Counted from the stretch's first letter, positions 1 through 9,612 are shown. The stretch: 64,000 nucleotides of DNA from Petroclostridium xylanilyticum (GCF_002252565.1 NZ_NPML01000004.1:124001-188000), one strand, 5' to 3'. Notes: a model not told the origin generated them from the sequence alone. A program made the numbers and translations.

Positions 1-777
1 TTTATCATACAGCAGCACAGGTAAAAACTGGCCATTTTTTATTTGATCAAAAATCTTACACATTTCACCAGCTACATACTTTATTTGATCCTCACTAAGT
101 TCACCAATATAATAATCGCTATTATGCAGCGCACGAAAACAAATTTCTCTTCCAATAAGCGGACTAATCCCGGTGAAATTGTTTACAATACATTTATCCA
201 CTTTTAAACCATCACTTTGTCTGCTTATAATATCAAATATTTCCTGTTCAGAACAATCCAGAGGATTTAATTTTTCTTGTGAAGGCGGCAGTACATAATC
301 AAGTCCGGGCATAACCTGCCTTACGCTGCTAATATTTATGCCAATATGTTTAATACTATCAATAATTTTTCCATTGGAATCAACCAATATAATATTGCTA
401 TGCCGGCCCATTATTTCGATAATTAGCTTTTTGGTAGTTAAATCACCCAATTCGTTGTAGGATTCTATCATTAAATAAATAATCCTCTCAAAATCAGGTT
501 GTGTCACTGCAATAATTCTGCCGCCCATTAAATGTTTCCTCAGTAGCATGCAGAACATGGGCGGTACATCAGGATTGGATTTATTTACTGTAGTAAAGTG
601 AATTCTCGGATTGTTTGAACTGGCACTCAACAATAGCCGTTCACTTTTTCCTTTGTTCCTGATTATAAAAATCAACTCATCACTTTCGGGTTGATAAATT
701 TTCTCTATTTTGCTATTTAAAATTCTATCGTTGAATTCATGAACCAAAGCGTTCACAACAATACCATCTAAAGGCAT
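1..777 (-). CDS. rqcH: Rqc2 homolog RqcH, N-terminal part (NFACT / fibronectin-binding-like protein)
   Basis: Partial gene running off the left edge; 259 N-terminal residues are present, beginning MPLDGIVVNALVHEF. This is the NFACT-N region found in RqcH/FbpA proteins. It includes the typical stretch 'LSASSNNPRIHFT' near residue 50 and 'EIMGRHSNIILVD' near residue 120. RqcH binds stalled 50S subunits and recruits tRNA-Ala to add C-terminal alanine tails to incomplete chains, marking them for degradation. The start is fixed by AGGAGTG just upstream on the minus strand. It is divergent from the DUF503 gene. The C-terminal half, with the coiled coil and NFACT-R domain, lies outside the window. 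Identification is firm at family level; the ribosome-quality-control role is known from Bacillus orthologs. Confidence 0.9.
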   Translation of the reverse strand, partial: MPLDGIVVNALVHEFNDRILNSKIEKIYQPESDELIFIIRNKGKSERLLLSASSNNPRIHFTTVNKSNPDVPPMFCMLLRKHLMGGRIIAVTQPDFERIIYLMIESYNELGDLTTKKLIIEIMGRHSNIILVDSNGKIIDSIKHIGINISSVRQVMPGLDYVLPPSQEKLNPLDCSEQEIFDIISRQSDGLKVDKCIVNNFTGISPLIGREICFRALHNSDYYIGELSEDQIKYVAGEMCKIFDQIKNGQFLPVLLYDK

Positions 778-881
778 AATATCACTCCTGTTTTATACTT
801 TTACCCCATATATTATAGCATTATATACAAAATACAGACAAATGTACAGGATATTAATTTTATGTGGTTTTTCATATTATC

Positions 882-909
882 TTGACAATTACAGTATTAT
901 TGATAAAAT
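882..909 (+). promoter_or_regulatory. Sigma-A-like promoter for the DUF503 gene
   Basis: TTGACA at 882-887, a 16-bp spacer and TAAAAT at 904-909. It lies 33 bp before the chosen start in the divergent rqcH/DUF503 gap. The match to the housekeeping consensus is good; no transcript data are available. Confidence 0.55.
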
Positions 910-941
910 GTAAACGTAGAAATAATAGAAGGATGTATATT

Positions 942-1223
942 ATGATTATTGGCAGCTGTAGTGTGGATTTATCTTTGGAAGGTGTATTTTCTTTAAAAGA
1001 AAAACGGCAAATTGTCAAAAGTATTATAAATAGAATACAGTCTCGTTTTAATGTATCTATTGCAGAAATAGATGCCCAGGATAAATGGCAGTATTCTGTC
1101 CTGGGATTTTGTTGTGTTTCAAATGATACAGCCCATGCAAACAGTATTATTTCAAAAGTCATCAATTTCATTGAAAATGATGGAAGAGTAGTTGTAATTG
1201 ATTATTCTGTAGAAATTATTTAA
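942..1223 (+). CDS. DUF503 family protein (YlxP-like)
   Basis: A 93-residue protein, MIIGSCSVDLSLEG..., with the family's 'SLKEKRQIVKSI' segment near residue 17 and 'SNDTAHANSII' near residue 60. DUF503 proteins are small alpha/beta proteins; Bacillus YlxP sits in the nusA-infB-rbfA operon and is suspected to act in ribosome or RNA metabolism, but its function is not established. Here it stands alone between rqcH and yicC. The open frame extends upstream to 864, but the family begins at this Met, and AGAAGG sits about 9 bp before it; an ATG three codons earlier (933) is the alternative. Confident family call, unknown role. Confidence 0.82.
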   Translation: MIIGSCSVDLSLEGVFSLKEKRQIVKSIINRIQSRFNVSIAEIDAQDKWQYSVLGFCCVSNDTAHANSIISKVINFIENDGRVVVIDYSVEII

Positions 1224-1447
1224 TATAATAAAATTATATAAATCTCTTTTAGCTTTTATCGTATTATGATTGCAATGTTATTGTGGAGAAAAATGTATTA
1301 TAAGTATTTTATTTTTTTTAATTTGTGTTATAATACATTCAGAATTACATTTTTTTATTCTGGATGGTATATGTAAAATATGTGAAAGGATTTGTTTTAT
1401 TGGCTGTATAGCAGAGTTTTTGAATAATAATTAAGGTGGTACATATA

Positions 1448-2326
1448 ATGATCAGGAGTATGACGGGATATGGAAGAAGTGAATTGCAGGAGAAAAACAA
1501 GGATATTGTAGTAGAAATAAAATCCGTTAATCATAGATATGCCGATTTTTCTATTCATGTTTCCAGATATTATGGTTTCTTAGAGGACCGGGTACGGGAA
1601 TACCTGCAAAATTATATTTCAAGAGGTAAAGTTGATGTATACTTTTCTATAGATTCCTATGAAGATGATGATAAAATAGTTTTTCTTAATGAAGGACTTG
1701 CAGCAAGTTATATAAAAGCTCTTTATCAGTTAAGAGACACTTTCTGTTTACAGGATGACATTACCGTTTCCAGTGTTGCCCGATATAATGAGATTTTTAA
1801 AGTTGAAAGAAAAGAAGAAGATCAGGAAGAGTTATGGGGACTTATTAAGAAAGCTCTTGACGTTGCTATAGAGGATTTTCTAGCTATGAGAGCAAGGGAA
1901 GGCATGCGGCTGGCAGAAGACCTTGTTGAAAGAGGAAAATACATAACGACCGTCCTTGATGAGATTGAATTAAGATCTCCCCAGGTAGTAAACGAATACA
2001 GGGAAAGAATAGAGCTGCGGGTTAAGGAACTTCTTAAAAATGTTCCCATTGATGAAAATAGAATTTTAACGGAGGTTGCGATTTTCGCAGATAAAATAAG
2101 CATCGCTGAGGAAATTGTCCGGTTAAAAAGTCACTTGGCTGAATTGAGAGAAATATTAAACAGTGACCAACCTGTAGGTAGAAAATTAGATTTTTTGGTT
2201 CAGGAAATGAATAGAGAGATTAATACAATTGGTTCTAAAGCAAATGATTTATATATCTCAAAACGTGTTGTAGAGGTGAAGGCAGAAATTGAGAAATTAA
2301 GAGAACAAATACAAAACATCGAGTGA
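1448..2326 (+). CDS. yicC: YicC/YloC family endoribonuclease
   Basis: A 292-residue protein beginning MIRSMTGYGRSE, the signature N-terminus of the YicC family, and ending in the DUF1732 region ('DFLVQEMNREINTIGSKAND', residues about 250-270). YicC and Bacillus YloC are endoribonucleases that help turn over RNA, including small RNAs. The GTG at 1436 is in frame, but the family N-terminus and the AAGGTGGT ribosome-binding sequence at 1433-1440 place the start at ATG 1448. It is followed, after a repeat-bearing 200-bp gap, by remA-gmk-rpoZ, the same order as in Bacillus yloC-remA-gmk-rpoZ. Length is normal for the family. Confidence 0.93.
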   Translation: MIRSMTGYGRSELQEKNKDIVVEIKSVNHRYADFSIHVSRYYGFLEDRVREYLQNYISRGKVDVYFSIDSYEDDDKIVFLNEGLAASYIKALYQLRDTFCLQDDITVSSVARYNEIFKVERKEEDQEELWGLIKKALDVAIEDFLAMRAREGMRLAEDLVERGKYITTVLDEIELRSPQVVNEYRERIELRVKELLKNVPIDENRILTEVAIFADKISIAEEIVRLKSHLAELREILNSDQPVGRKLDFLVQEMNREINTIGSKANDLYISKRVVEVKAEIEKLREQIQNIE

Positions 2327-2350
2327 GTGATATATATTTACTGATAATGA

Positions 2351-2468
2351 TTTTATATGGCAGATAAAGTCAATAAATTCACAGTTCACAGTAAAAGCTG
2401 TTAAATCGTTTATTACTGTGAACTGAGAGCTTTTAACTGTGAACTATTATGTTAAAAATCATATAAAA
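2351..2468. repeat. 118-bp palindromic repeat element with short terminal inverted repeats (copy 1)
   Basis: This fills the yicC-remA gap. The outer ends are TTTTATATG (2351-2359) and CATATAAAA (2460-2468). Inside are arms made of AGTTCACAGT-type heptads: 2378-2399 can pair with 2428-2445 (AGTTCACAGT...AAAAGCT against AGCTTTTAACTGTGAACT), and the inner 2413-2424 segment can also pair with the left arm. The 26 bp at 2351-2376 recur, reversed and with one mismatch, at 49888-49913 in another element of similar size. It encodes nothing visible. It looks like a small non-autonomous repeat, possibly also acting as a hairpin between the two genes. Confidence 0.6.
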
Positions 2469-2526
2469 AAGCAAACTCAAAGCTTGTACTTACAATTTTT
2501 AAAGTAAATAACGGGAGGAACATGTA

Positions 2527-2805
2527 ATGAAATTAATCAATATAGGTTTCGGCAATATTGTATCTGCTAATCGATTGGTTGCTATTGTCAGCCCCGAATC
2601 AGCTCCTATAAAAAGAATTATACAAGAGGCTAGGGATAGAGGTATGTTGATAGATGCAACTTATGGCAGGAGGACCAGGGCTGTAATTATTACAGATAGT
2701 GACCATATTATTTTATCAGCAGTACAGCCTGAAACTGTAGCCCACAGATTAACTGCTAAAGATTCTACTCCAGTGGAAGATGAGGGAATTGAGGATGAAG
2801 AGTAA
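2527..2805 (+). CDS. remA: Extracellular matrix regulator RemA-like (DUF370)
   Basis: A 92-residue protein, [20 protein letters not shown]..., matching the RemA/DUF370 family, including '[14 protein letters not shown]' (about residues 24-37) and '[16 protein letters not shown]' (about 43-58). In Bacillus subtilis RemA is an oligomeric DNA-binding protein that activates biofilm-matrix and osmoprotection genes. In clostridia the gene is usually found here, before gmk, and its targets are less known. ATG at 2527 follows GGGAGGAACATGTA. The acidic tail 'EDEGIEDEE' is typical of variable C-termini. The last 11 bases overlap gmk, so translation is probably coupled. Confidence 0.9.
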   Translation: MKLINIGFGNIVSANRLVAIVSPESAPIKRIIQEARDRGMLIDATYGRRTRAVIITDSDHIILSAVQPETVAHRLTAKDSTPVEDEGIEDEE

Positions 2806-3403
2806 AGGACTTCTTTTGGTAGTATCCGGCCCTTCCGGTGCTGGTAAAGGCACCATATGCAAAGCCCTGATAGAGAAAAATCCTAATGTTGTTTTATCTG
2901 TATCAGCCACTACCCGTGCGCCAAGAAATGGTGAAATTGAGGGCGTCAGTTATTATTTCAAAAGTGAGCAGCAATTTAAAGAAATGATTGCTAATGATGA
3001 ATTGCTGGAATGGGCTGCTTTTTGCAGCAATTATTATGGTACACCAAAAAAATATGTAGAAAAGATGCTTCAAGAAGGTAAAGACGTAATTCTTGAGATA
3101 GATGTACAAGGTGCATTAAAAGTAAGAAGTAAATACCCGGAAGGTATATATATATTTATCCTGCCTCCGTCGATGGAAGAATTGAAAAGCAGGATTACAA
3201 ACAGAGGAACTGAAAGCCAGGAAGTTATCAATGAAAGGTTAAATACGGCCAGGTTGGAATTTACGCATATTAATAAATATAATTATATTATCATTAATGA
3301 CCGGTTGGAGGATGCAGTAAAAGATCTGGAAGCAATCATAATTGCTGAAAAATGTAGAATTGAACGAAGCCAAGAAATTATTAAAGAGGTGTGTAATATA
3401 TGA
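2795..3403 (+). CDS. gmk: Guanylate kinase
   Basis: A 202-residue enzyme that phosphorylates GMP to GDP with ATP in the cytoplasm. The P-loop GPSGAGKG lies near residues 12-19. GMP-binding residues follow in '[19 protein letters not shown]', and the lid 'SRITNRGTE' is near residue 130. ATG 2795 is chosen over the upstream in-frame ATG at 2780, because GAGGG (2781-2785) is well placed for 2795 and the shorter form has the usual family N-terminus. The start lies inside the end of remA, and the stop overlaps the rpoZ start by 4 bases, so remA-gmk-rpoZ form a tightly coupled operon. Confidence 0.96.
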   Translation: MKSKGLLLVVSGPSGAGKGTICKALIEKNPNVVLSVSATTRAPRNGEIEGVSYYFKSEQQFKEMIANDELLEWAAFCSNYYGTPKKYVEKMLQEGKDVILEIDVQGALKVRSKYPEGIYIFILPPSMEELKSRITNRGTESQEVINERLNTARLEFTHINKYNYIIINDRLEDAVKDLEAIIIAEKCRIERSQEIIKEVCNI

Positions 3404-3606
3404 TATATCCATCAATAAATTCATTAATGGAAAAGGTAGACAGTCGATATACCCTGGTTGTTGCAACTGCGAAAAGGGCCAGGATGATTGCACAGGGAGC
3501 GCCAAAGCTAGTTAAGTCTAATTCTGATAAACCTGTTACAATTGCAGTTAATGAAATTGCAGAAAATAAGATAACCTATCACAGGACAAAAGATACGATG
3601 AAATAG
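3400..3606 (+). CDS. rpoZ: DNA-directed RNA polymerase omega subunit
   Basis: A 68-residue protein, [20 protein letters not shown]..., with the conserved 'RYTLVVATAKRARMIAQGA' helix (residues 16-34) and 'PVTIAVNEIAENKITY' near residues 45-60. Omega wraps the beta-prime C-terminus and promotes polymerase assembly. It overlaps gmk by ATGA, with AAAGAGGTG as ribosome-binding site. It is short compared with E. coli omega (91 aa) but normal for Firmicutes. Confidence 0.93.
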   Translation: MIYPSINSLMEKVDSRYTLVVATAKRARMIAQGAPKLVKSNSDKPVTIAVNEIAENKITYHRTKDTMK

Positions 3607-3655
3607 TTGTAGAGAATAGTGATATTTTAATGTGGGTGTTAAGCGGAGGGTTAAT

Positions 3656-4861
3656 GTGTTAAAGGGAAAAGTAATTGTTATAGGTGTTTGTGGAGGAATT
3701 GCTGCTTACAAGTCTGCAGATTTAGTAAGCAGGTTAAAAAAATTAAATGCCGAGGTTCATGTTATAATGACGCGCTCAGCGTGTGAATTTGTAAATCCAT
3801 TAACTTTTCAGTCTTTATCTCAAAATTATGTAATTAGCGATATGTTTCAAGAGCCTCGTTCGTGGGAGATTGAGCATATTTCCCTTGCACAAAAAGCTGA
3901 TTTGTTTGTTATTGCCCCGGCTACGGCAAATATTATTGGAAAAGTGGCTAATGGCATTGCCGATGATATGCTATCCACTACAATTATGGCAACAAAAAGT
4001 CCTGTAGTATTTGCGCCGGCAATGAATTGCAATATGTATGAAAATGTTATTGTTCAACAAAATATTGAACGTCTGAAAGCTCTTAACTATATATTTGTTG
4101 AACCTCAAATTGGTCGTCTGGCATGTGGCGATATAGGAAAGGGCAAGCTTGCCGAGGCAGATGACATTGTTGAAATGATTGTACAAACGGTAGGCTATCA
4201 AAAGGACCTAAAAAATATGAAGTTGCTTGTAACTGCAGGTCCTACCAGAGAACCTATAGACCCTGTAAGATTTATAACCAATTACTCTTCAGGAAAAATG
4301 GGATATGCAATAGCGAGGGCAGCAAAATACCGGGGAGCAGACGTAATCCTGGTTACCGGACCTACTGCTTTAAAACCTATTGAAGGAATACAGATGGTAA
4401 AAGTGAATACAGCTTTGGAAATGTACGATGCTGTAATGCAGCATTATGAAAGTACGTCTGTTATTATTAAAGCTGCTGCCGTCAGCGATTATCGTCCATT
4501 ACAAGTTAGTCAAAATAAAATAAAAAAAGAGCATAGCGATTTAGAGATAAAAGTTACAAAAAACCCTGATATCCTCGCGGACTTGGGCAAGAAGGTCAAG
4601 AATCAGGTCCTTATTGGTTTTTCGATGGAAACTCAGCACCTTGAAGAGTATGCAAGAGAAAAGTTGATCAGGAAGAACCTTGACCTTATTGTAGCGAATG
4701 ACTTATCTGAACCAGGTGCGGGATTTGCTGTAGACACAAATATAGTGAAAATGATAGATAGAAACGGAAATGTTGAAAATATCTCTATTATGACAAAAGA
4801 CCAGTTAGCTCATATAATACTGGATAAAGCATTAGCAATATATCATCAAAAACTGTGCTAA
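3656..4861 (+). CDS. coaBC: Bifunctional phosphopantothenoylcysteine decarboxylase / phosphopantothenate-cysteine ligase
   Basis: A 401-residue two-domain enzyme making 4'-phosphopantetheine for CoA. The CoaC half (about 1-180) shows the flavin fold 'GVCGGIAAYKSADLV', 'PAMNCNMY', and the substrate-clamp Cys in 'RLACGDIGKGKLAE' near residue 155. The CoaB half (about 185-401) shows 'VTAGPTREPIDPVRF', 'NYSSGKMGYAIA' and 'KAAAVSDYRP'. The frame is open from 3632, but GGAGGG at 3645-3650 sits 5 bp before GTG 3656, giving the family N-terminus MLKGKVIVIGV. It lies between rpoZ and priA as in Bacillus. Confidence 0.95.
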   Translation: MLKGKVIVIGVCGGIAAYKSADLVSRLKKLNAEVHVIMTRSACEFVNPLTFQSLSQNYVISDMFQEPRSWEIEHISLAQKADLFVIAPATANIIGKVANGIADDMLSTTIMATKSPVVFAPAMNCNMYENVIVQQNIERLKALNYIFVEPQIGRLACGDIGKGKLAEADDIVEMIVQTVGYQKDLKNMKLLVTAGPTREPIDPVRFITNYSSGKMGYAIARAAKYRGADVILVTGPTALKPIEGIQMVKVNTALEMYDAVMQHYESTSVIIKAAAVSDYRPLQVSQNKIKKEHSDLEIKVTKNPDILADLGKKVKNQVLIGFSMETQHLEEYAREKLIRKNLDLIVANDLSEPGAGFAVDTNIVKMIDRNGNVENISIMTKDQLAHIILDKALAIYHQKLC

Positions 4862-4878
4862 AATTTCGCTTATACAAG

Positions 4879-4908
4879 AGCTCACCCTGAGAGGGTGGGC
4901 TATTTTTG
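4879..4908 (+). terminator. Hairpin with T-run between coaBC and priA
   Basis: AGCTCACCCT (4879-4888) pairs with AGGGTGGGCT (4892-4901) across a 3-base loop, followed by ATTTTTG. The T-run is short, so this may be a partial terminator or attenuator that reduces rather than ends read-through into priA. Confidence 0.6.
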
Positions 4909-4924
4909 AAATGGGGTGAAACCA

Positions 4925-7411
4925 GTGGTTGAAAATAATATTGCAGAAGTTATAGTAAACAATCCATCTAGAAATGTAGACAGGATATTTCACTATCTAA
5001 TTCCCCAGGAAAAACTAACTAAGGTCAAAATAGGAATGAGGGTGCTGGTTCCCTTTGGCAATGGAAATAAAAAAACCGAAGCATTTATAATCAATCGGGT
5101 TAATCACAGTGATATGTCCAACCTTAAAGAAATATGTGATATTATAGATGAGATACCGTTATTTGATGAAAAAATGTTATGCCTTATTAATTGGATGCGT
5201 GAAAGATATTTATGTACATATTATGAAGCAATAAAAGCAGTTTCGCCTCCTGGAATCGGGTTAAAGCATCAAGAATGGATTAAAATTAATAGGGAAATAG
5301 ATAATGATACCATTGAAAAAAAAGTTAAAAATTCATCTTTACAGAAAAAGATAGTGAAAGTACTCCGGGAAAACGACGGGTGTTTAGAATATTCTCAAGT
5401 GGCTTTCCTGCTTGGAAGTTCTAATATCAGGTCTTCTATAAGTTCGTTGCAAAAGAAAAAAATTATTATTATATCAAATGAATACCGTTCTTTGGTTAAA
5501 AATAAAACAATACGGCTTGCCTGTTTAGCTATTTCCCGTGAAGAAGCAATAGACCATTTAGAAATGATGAGGGTAAAAGCGCCATCACAGGCAAGAATCT
5601 TGGAAATATTAATGGAAAATGAATTTGTAGCGTTAAGTGATCTTGTAATGTTTTCACAGGGTTCCTATAGTGCCATCAATTCATTATATAAAAAAGGACT
5701 TATCCATTATAAGGATCACGTAATCATGCGTAACCCTTTTGCTGATAAACAATTTGAAAGGACCGGTGCATATAGACCTACCCTGGAACAAGAAAATGTG
5801 ATAAAATTAACTACAGAACACATTAGAAACTCTATACCTGCTACAATTTTATTAAGAGGAGTAACTGGCAGTGGGAAGACAGAAGTTTTTCTCCAGATTA
5901 TTGATCAGGTTATTTCCATGGGGAAGCAAGCAATAGTGTTAGTTCCTGAAATCTCTTTAACTCCTCAAATGGTAGAACGCTTTATGAGCAGGTTTGGAGA
6001 TAGAGTTGCTGTATTTCACAGCGGCCTTTCTCTTGGGGAAAGATATGACCAGTGGAAACGGATAAAAAATTTGGAGGTAGATGTGGTGGTTGGGGCCAGA
6101 TCGGCAATTTTTGCACCCTTCCAAAACCTTGGTATTATTATTTTGGATGAAGAGCACGAAAACTCCTATAAATCTGAGCTGCCCCCACGATACCATGCTA
6201 GGGAAGTTGCACAACAAAGAAGTGTTAATGAAAAGGCAGTGATACTTTTAAGTTCTGCAACTCCTTCCATTGAAAGCTACTATAAAGCTGAACGTGGTGA
6301 ATATATACTCACACAAATGTTAAAGCGTTATAATAATGCACCGCTGCCTAAAGCCAAAATCGTTGATATGCGGGAAGAACTTGTGAGAGGCAATAAATCA
6401 ATTTTTAGTACCATGTTAAAGGAAGAAATAGAATATAATATAAGGAACAGGCAGCAGACAATATTATTTCTCAATAGAAGAGGTTTTTCTACTTTTGTAT
6501 CTTGTAGAAATTGTGGATATGTTTTGAATTGCCCCCACTGTAATATATCTTTAACTTATCATATAAATAATAACAGGCTTACATGCCATTATTGTGGTTA
6601 TAAAATTAAAAATGTAAGTATTTGCCCAAAGTGTCATAGCAGTTACATTAGACATTTTGGTATAGGAACTCAAAAGGTAGAACAGGAAATTCAGCATTTA
6701 TTTCCTGATGCTTCAGTATTAAGAATGGATATAGATACTACTGGTAGTAAATTTTCCCATGAGAGAATATTGAGCACTTTTAAGGATCAAAATATAGATA
6801 TTCTCATAGGGACGCAAATGGTATCAAAGGGCTTGGATTTTCCTAATGTTACATTGGTGGGAATTTTAGCTGCTGATATGTCGTTAAACATCGATGATTT
6901 TCGTTCTTCCGAAAGAACATTTCAGTTAATTACCCAAGTATGCGGGAGAGCCGGGAGAGGGGATATTGAGGGAAGAGCAGTTATCCAGACCTACCAACCG
7001 GATGATTTTACTATACAAGTAGCAAAGAATCATGATTATCTGGCATTTTATAAAAATGAAATACAAATACGAAAGCAGCTGAATTATCCGCCGTTTTGCC
7101 AGATTATTTCAATATTGATAAGTGGAACAGATGAACAAGCGGTAGTCCGGAAGATTAATGAATTGATACTGGATTTAAAGAAACAAATTAAAGAAAGCGG
7201 TTATAGCAAGGTTTGTAGTGAGATTTTGGGTCCCACGCCTGCACCTATATCCAGGCTTAAAAATAAATTCAGGTGGAGGGCATTGCTAAAATGTGTAGAC
7301 AACTTGGAAATTAGAAAACTTTTAAATAATTTACTATATGAATTTTATAACAATAAAAAGAATGCAGGGGTTAATCTTACAATTGACATAAACCCGGTAA
7401 ATATGTTTTAG
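4925..7411 (+). CDS. priA: Primosomal replication restart helicase PriA
   Basis: An 828-residue 3'-5' helicase that rebuilds replication forks. It has an N-terminal DNA-binding region, then a superfamily-2 core with Walker A 'GVTGSGKTEVF' near residue 310, the DEEH box near 408 and 'SSATPSIESY' near 445. A zinc-binding insertion carries CxxC pairs ('CRNCGY', 'CPHC', 'CHYCGY', 'CPKCH') at about residues 526-575, and motifs V/VI include 'IGTQMVSKGLDFP' and 'QVCGRAGRG'. GTG 4925 is preferred to GTG 4916 because GGGGTG (4913-4918) is correctly spaced only for the former. All eight cysteines of the zinc region are present, and length is typical of Firmicute PriA. Confidence 0.95.
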   Translation: MVENNIAEVIVNNPSRNVDRIFHYLIPQEKLTKVKIGMRVLVPFGNGNKKTEAFIINRVNHSDMSNLKEICDIIDEIPLFDEKMLCLINWMRERYLCTYYEAIKAVSPPGIGLKHQEWIKINREIDNDTIEKKVKNSSLQKKIVKVLRENDGCLEYSQVAFLLGSSNIRSSISSLQKKKIIIISNEYRSLVKNKTIRLACLAISREEAIDHLEMMRVKAPSQARILEILMENEFVALSDLVMFSQGSYSAINSLYKKGLIHYKDHVIMRNPFADKQFERTGAYRPTLEQENVIKLTTEHIRNSIPATILLRGVTGSGKTEVFLQIIDQVISMGKQAIVLVPEISLTPQMVERFMSRFGDRVAVFHSGLSLGERYDQWKRIKNLEVDVVVGARSAIFAPFQNLGIIILDEEHENSYKSELPPRYHAREVAQQRSVNEKAVILLSSATPSIESYYKAERGEYILTQMLKRYNNAPLPKAKIVDMREELVRGNKSIFSTMLKEEIEYNIRNRQQTILFLNRRGFSTFVSCRNCGYVLNCPHCNISLTYHINNNRLTCHYCGYKIKNVSICPKCHSSYIRHFGIGTQKVEQEIQHLFPDASVLRMDIDTTGSKFSHERILSTFKDQNIDILIGTQMVSKGLDFPNVTLVGILAADMSLNIDDFRSSERTFQLITQVCGRAGRGDIEGRAVIQTYQPDDFTIQVAKNHDYLAFYKNEIQIRKQLNYPPFCQIISILISGTDEQAVVRKINELILDLKKQIKESGYSKVCSEILGPTPAPISRLKNKFRWRALLKCVDNLEIRKLLNNLLYEFYNNKKNAGVNLTIDINPVNMF

Positions 7412-7423
7412 GAGGTATAAAGA

Positions 7424-7885
7424 ATGGCAAATAGAATCATTAGAAGAGTGGGCGATGATGTTTTACGTAAGGTAGCGCGTCCCGTTGACACTATAAATAA
7501 AAGTATTATTACCCTCTTGGATGATATGGCAGAAACAATGAGAAGTGCAAATGGAGTGGGCCTGGCTGCACCACAGGTTGGAATATTAAAGAGGATTGTC
7601 GTAATAGATGTTGGAAGCGGGCTCATTGAACTGGTAAATCCGGAAATAATTCATGCAGAAGGCAAACAAATAGAAGTAGAAGGGTGCTTAAGCGTACCGG
7701 GTAAGTGGGGTGAAGTTGAAAGACCGGCAAAAGTTGTTGTTAAGGCATTAAATCGAAATGGAGAAGAAATTCAGATAGAAGGCGAAGGATTGCTTGCAAG
7801 AGCTCTTTGCCATGAAATTGACCACTTGGATGGAGAATTATTTATAGATAAAGTTATAAGATTTGTCGAGCCGGACGAAAAGTAA
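7424..7885 (+). CDS. def: Peptide deformylase
   Basis: A 153-residue metalloenzyme that removes the N-formyl group from nascent proteins. All three motifs are intact: [10 protein letters not shown] (about 44-53), EGCLSVPG (about 85-92, Cys ligand) and HEIDHLDG (about 130-137, two His ligands and the catalytic Glu). Start ATG 7424 follows GGAGGTATAAAGA. It is 12 bp downstream of priA and 20 bp upstream of fmt, the usual def-fmt pairing of formyl removal and formyl addition. Confidence 0.97.
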   Translation: MANRIIRRVGDDVLRKVARPVDTINKSIITLLDDMAETMRSANGVGLAAPQVGILKRIVVIDVGSGLIELVNPEIIHAEGKQIEVEGCLSVPGKWGEVERPAKVVVKALNRNGEEIQIEGEGLLARALCHEIDHLDGELFIDKVIRFVEPDEK

Positions 7886-7905
7886 GATGTGGATGAGGTG
7901 ATAGA

Positions 7906-8841
7906 ATGAAAATTTTATTTATGGGTACCCCCGAATTTGCCGTCCCCTGTCTTGATATGCTAGTAAATGAGGGGTATAACGTTATAGGTGCTGTTACACA
8001 ACCTGACAAGCCAAAAGGAAGAGGGCATAAATTAAGTCAGCCTCCGGTGAAAGAATATGCTGTTTCAAAAGGAATTCCTGTTTTTCAACCCTCAAACCTT
8101 AAAAATGGAAGCTTTAAAGATGATTTGGAAAATCTTAATCCTGATTTGATTGTAGTAGTAGCTTACGGCAAGATCCTGCCCAAATATATTTTGGATTACC
8201 CTAAATATGGCTGCATTAACGTGCATGCATCTCTGCTTCCTAAATATAGAGGCGCAGGACCTATACAATGGTGCATTATAAATGGTGAAAAAGAGACTGG
8301 TATAACGACAATGTATATGGATGAAGGTATGGATACCGGAGATATGATCTTAAAGAAAAAGATTTCAATAGGGGAAGATGAGACGGCGGGTGAGTTGCAT
8401 GACAGGCTGTCGGTATTAGGGGCAGAGGTACTAAAAGAAACAGTTGGTCTGTTAGAAAAAGGTCCGATACCAAGGGAACCTCAGCCGCATCATGAGGCTA
8501 CTTACGCACCAATGCTGGATAAATCCATATCACGAATAAATTGGTCTAAACCTGCAATTGAAATAAAAAATCTGGTCCGGGGAGTAAATCCATGGCCTGT
8601 TGCTTATACCTACTATAAAGATCAATGCATGAAAGTATGGTCTGTAGATATTGAGGAATGCTGCACGGATGAAGTGCCAGGAACTATTTTAAAATATATA
8701 AATAATAAAGGTTTAGCCGTAAAAGCAGGGGATAAATACTGTATTATCATTAAAGAAGTACAGTTTGAGGGCGGAAAAAGAATGGGAATCGACGAATACC
8801 TAAGAGGACATTCTATTATTTATGGAGAATGTTTAAGTTGA
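7906..8841 (+). CDS. fmt: Methionyl-tRNA formyltransferase
   Basis: A 311-residue enzyme that formylates initiator Met-tRNA with 10-formyl-THF. The N-terminal formyltransferase domain carries 'HASLLPKYRGAGPIQW' near residue 107 (catalytic His and the SLLP motif), and 'AVTQPDKPKGRG' near residue 30. The C-terminal OB-like domain contains 'VRGVNPWPVAYT' near residue 226. Length is normal. GAGGTGATAGA precedes the ATG. It is part of the priA-def-fmt-DUF116 run. Confidence 0.96.
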   Translation: MKILFMGTPEFAVPCLDMLVNEGYNVIGAVTQPDKPKGRGHKLSQPPVKEYAVSKGIPVFQPSNLKNGSFKDDLENLNPDLIVVVAYGKILPKYILDYPKYGCINVHASLLPKYRGAGPIQWCIINGEKETGITTMYMDEGMDTGDMILKKKISIGEDETAGELHDRLSVLGAEVLKETVGLLEKGPIPREPQPHHEATYAPMLDKSISRINWSKPAIEIKNLVRGVNPWPVAYTYYKDQCMKVWSVDIEECCTDEVPGTILKYINNKGLAVKAGDKYCIIIKEVQFEGGKRMGIDEYLRGHSIIYGECLS

Positions 8842-8844
8842 TTT

Positions 8845-9612
8845 ATGGACTTCAAAAGAGAAAGACTACAAGTATTTTTTAAAATTTCACAAGTTTTCAT
8901 TGCCTTGGCTTTTGCGGCATTATTTATAGCGCTGATGGTATATTTATATGTGGATGAGGTAACCTATAATTTAATAATGCTAATTTTAGTAGTTTTAGTA
9001 TTCATCATTATTCTTTTTTCAGCCCTGCTTATATATATTATTGCAACTGCTTATAGGGCGGGAAGAATTAATAAAACATTTGCATTATTTATTAATAAAT
9101 TTATTAAAATTGTTATGTCCATTGCAATAGATTTAGTTAGTATATTAAGAATAGACAAAAATATTATGCGAAGCTTTTTTGTAGATATCAATAATATTAT
9201 TGTTAATTCAGCAAATCCTAAATCTGAAAATGACAAAATATTGTTACTGGTGCCTCACTGTCTGCAATGGGCCAAATGTGGTTACAAAGTTACAAACGAC
9301 CCATCTAATTGCAAAAGGTGCGGCAAATGTGATATTACCAGAATTTTAGATATTGCTGAACGATATAATATAAAGATTTGTATAGCCTCAGGTGGAACAA
9401 TGGCACGAAAAGCAATCCAGGAAAACAGAACGAAATTAATTATTTCTGTTGCCTGCAGCCGGGATTTAATTCATGGGATACTGGATATAGATAATATTCC
9501 TGTGATTGCCATTGAAAATACCACCCCTGAAGGTCCTTGTATTAATACAAAAGTAGAGGTTGATAAGATAGAAGATGCAATAAGGCAAGTTCTTGTTAAG
9601 AACCAGTTCTAG
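8845..9612 (+). CDS. DUF116 family membrane-anchored cysteine-rich protein
   Basis: A 255-residue protein of the DUF116 family, function unknown. The first 70 residues hold two long hydrophobic segments (about 15-35 and 43-70) that should be membrane helices. The soluble part carries cysteines likely to bind metal or an Fe-S cluster: 'PHCLQWAKCGYKV' (about 136), 'NCKRCGKCDI' (about 154), 'VACSRDL' and 'EGPCINTKV'. It starts 3 bp after fmt. DUF116 genes commonly sit beside fmt or def in clostridia, which suggests but does not prove a link to formyl or one-carbon chemistry. Confident family assignment. Confidence 0.82.
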   Translation: MDFKRERLQVFFKISQVFIALAFAALFIALMVYLYVDEVTYNLIMLILVVLVFIIILFSALLIYIIATAYRAGRINKTFALFINKFIKIVMSIAIDLVSILRIDKNIMRSFFVDINNIIVNSANPKSENDKILLLVPHCLQWAKCGYKVTNDPSNCKRCGKCDITRILDIAERYNIKICIASGGTMARKAIQENRTKLIISVACSRDLIHGILDIDNIPVIAIENTTPEGPCINTKVEVDKIEDAIRQVLVKNQF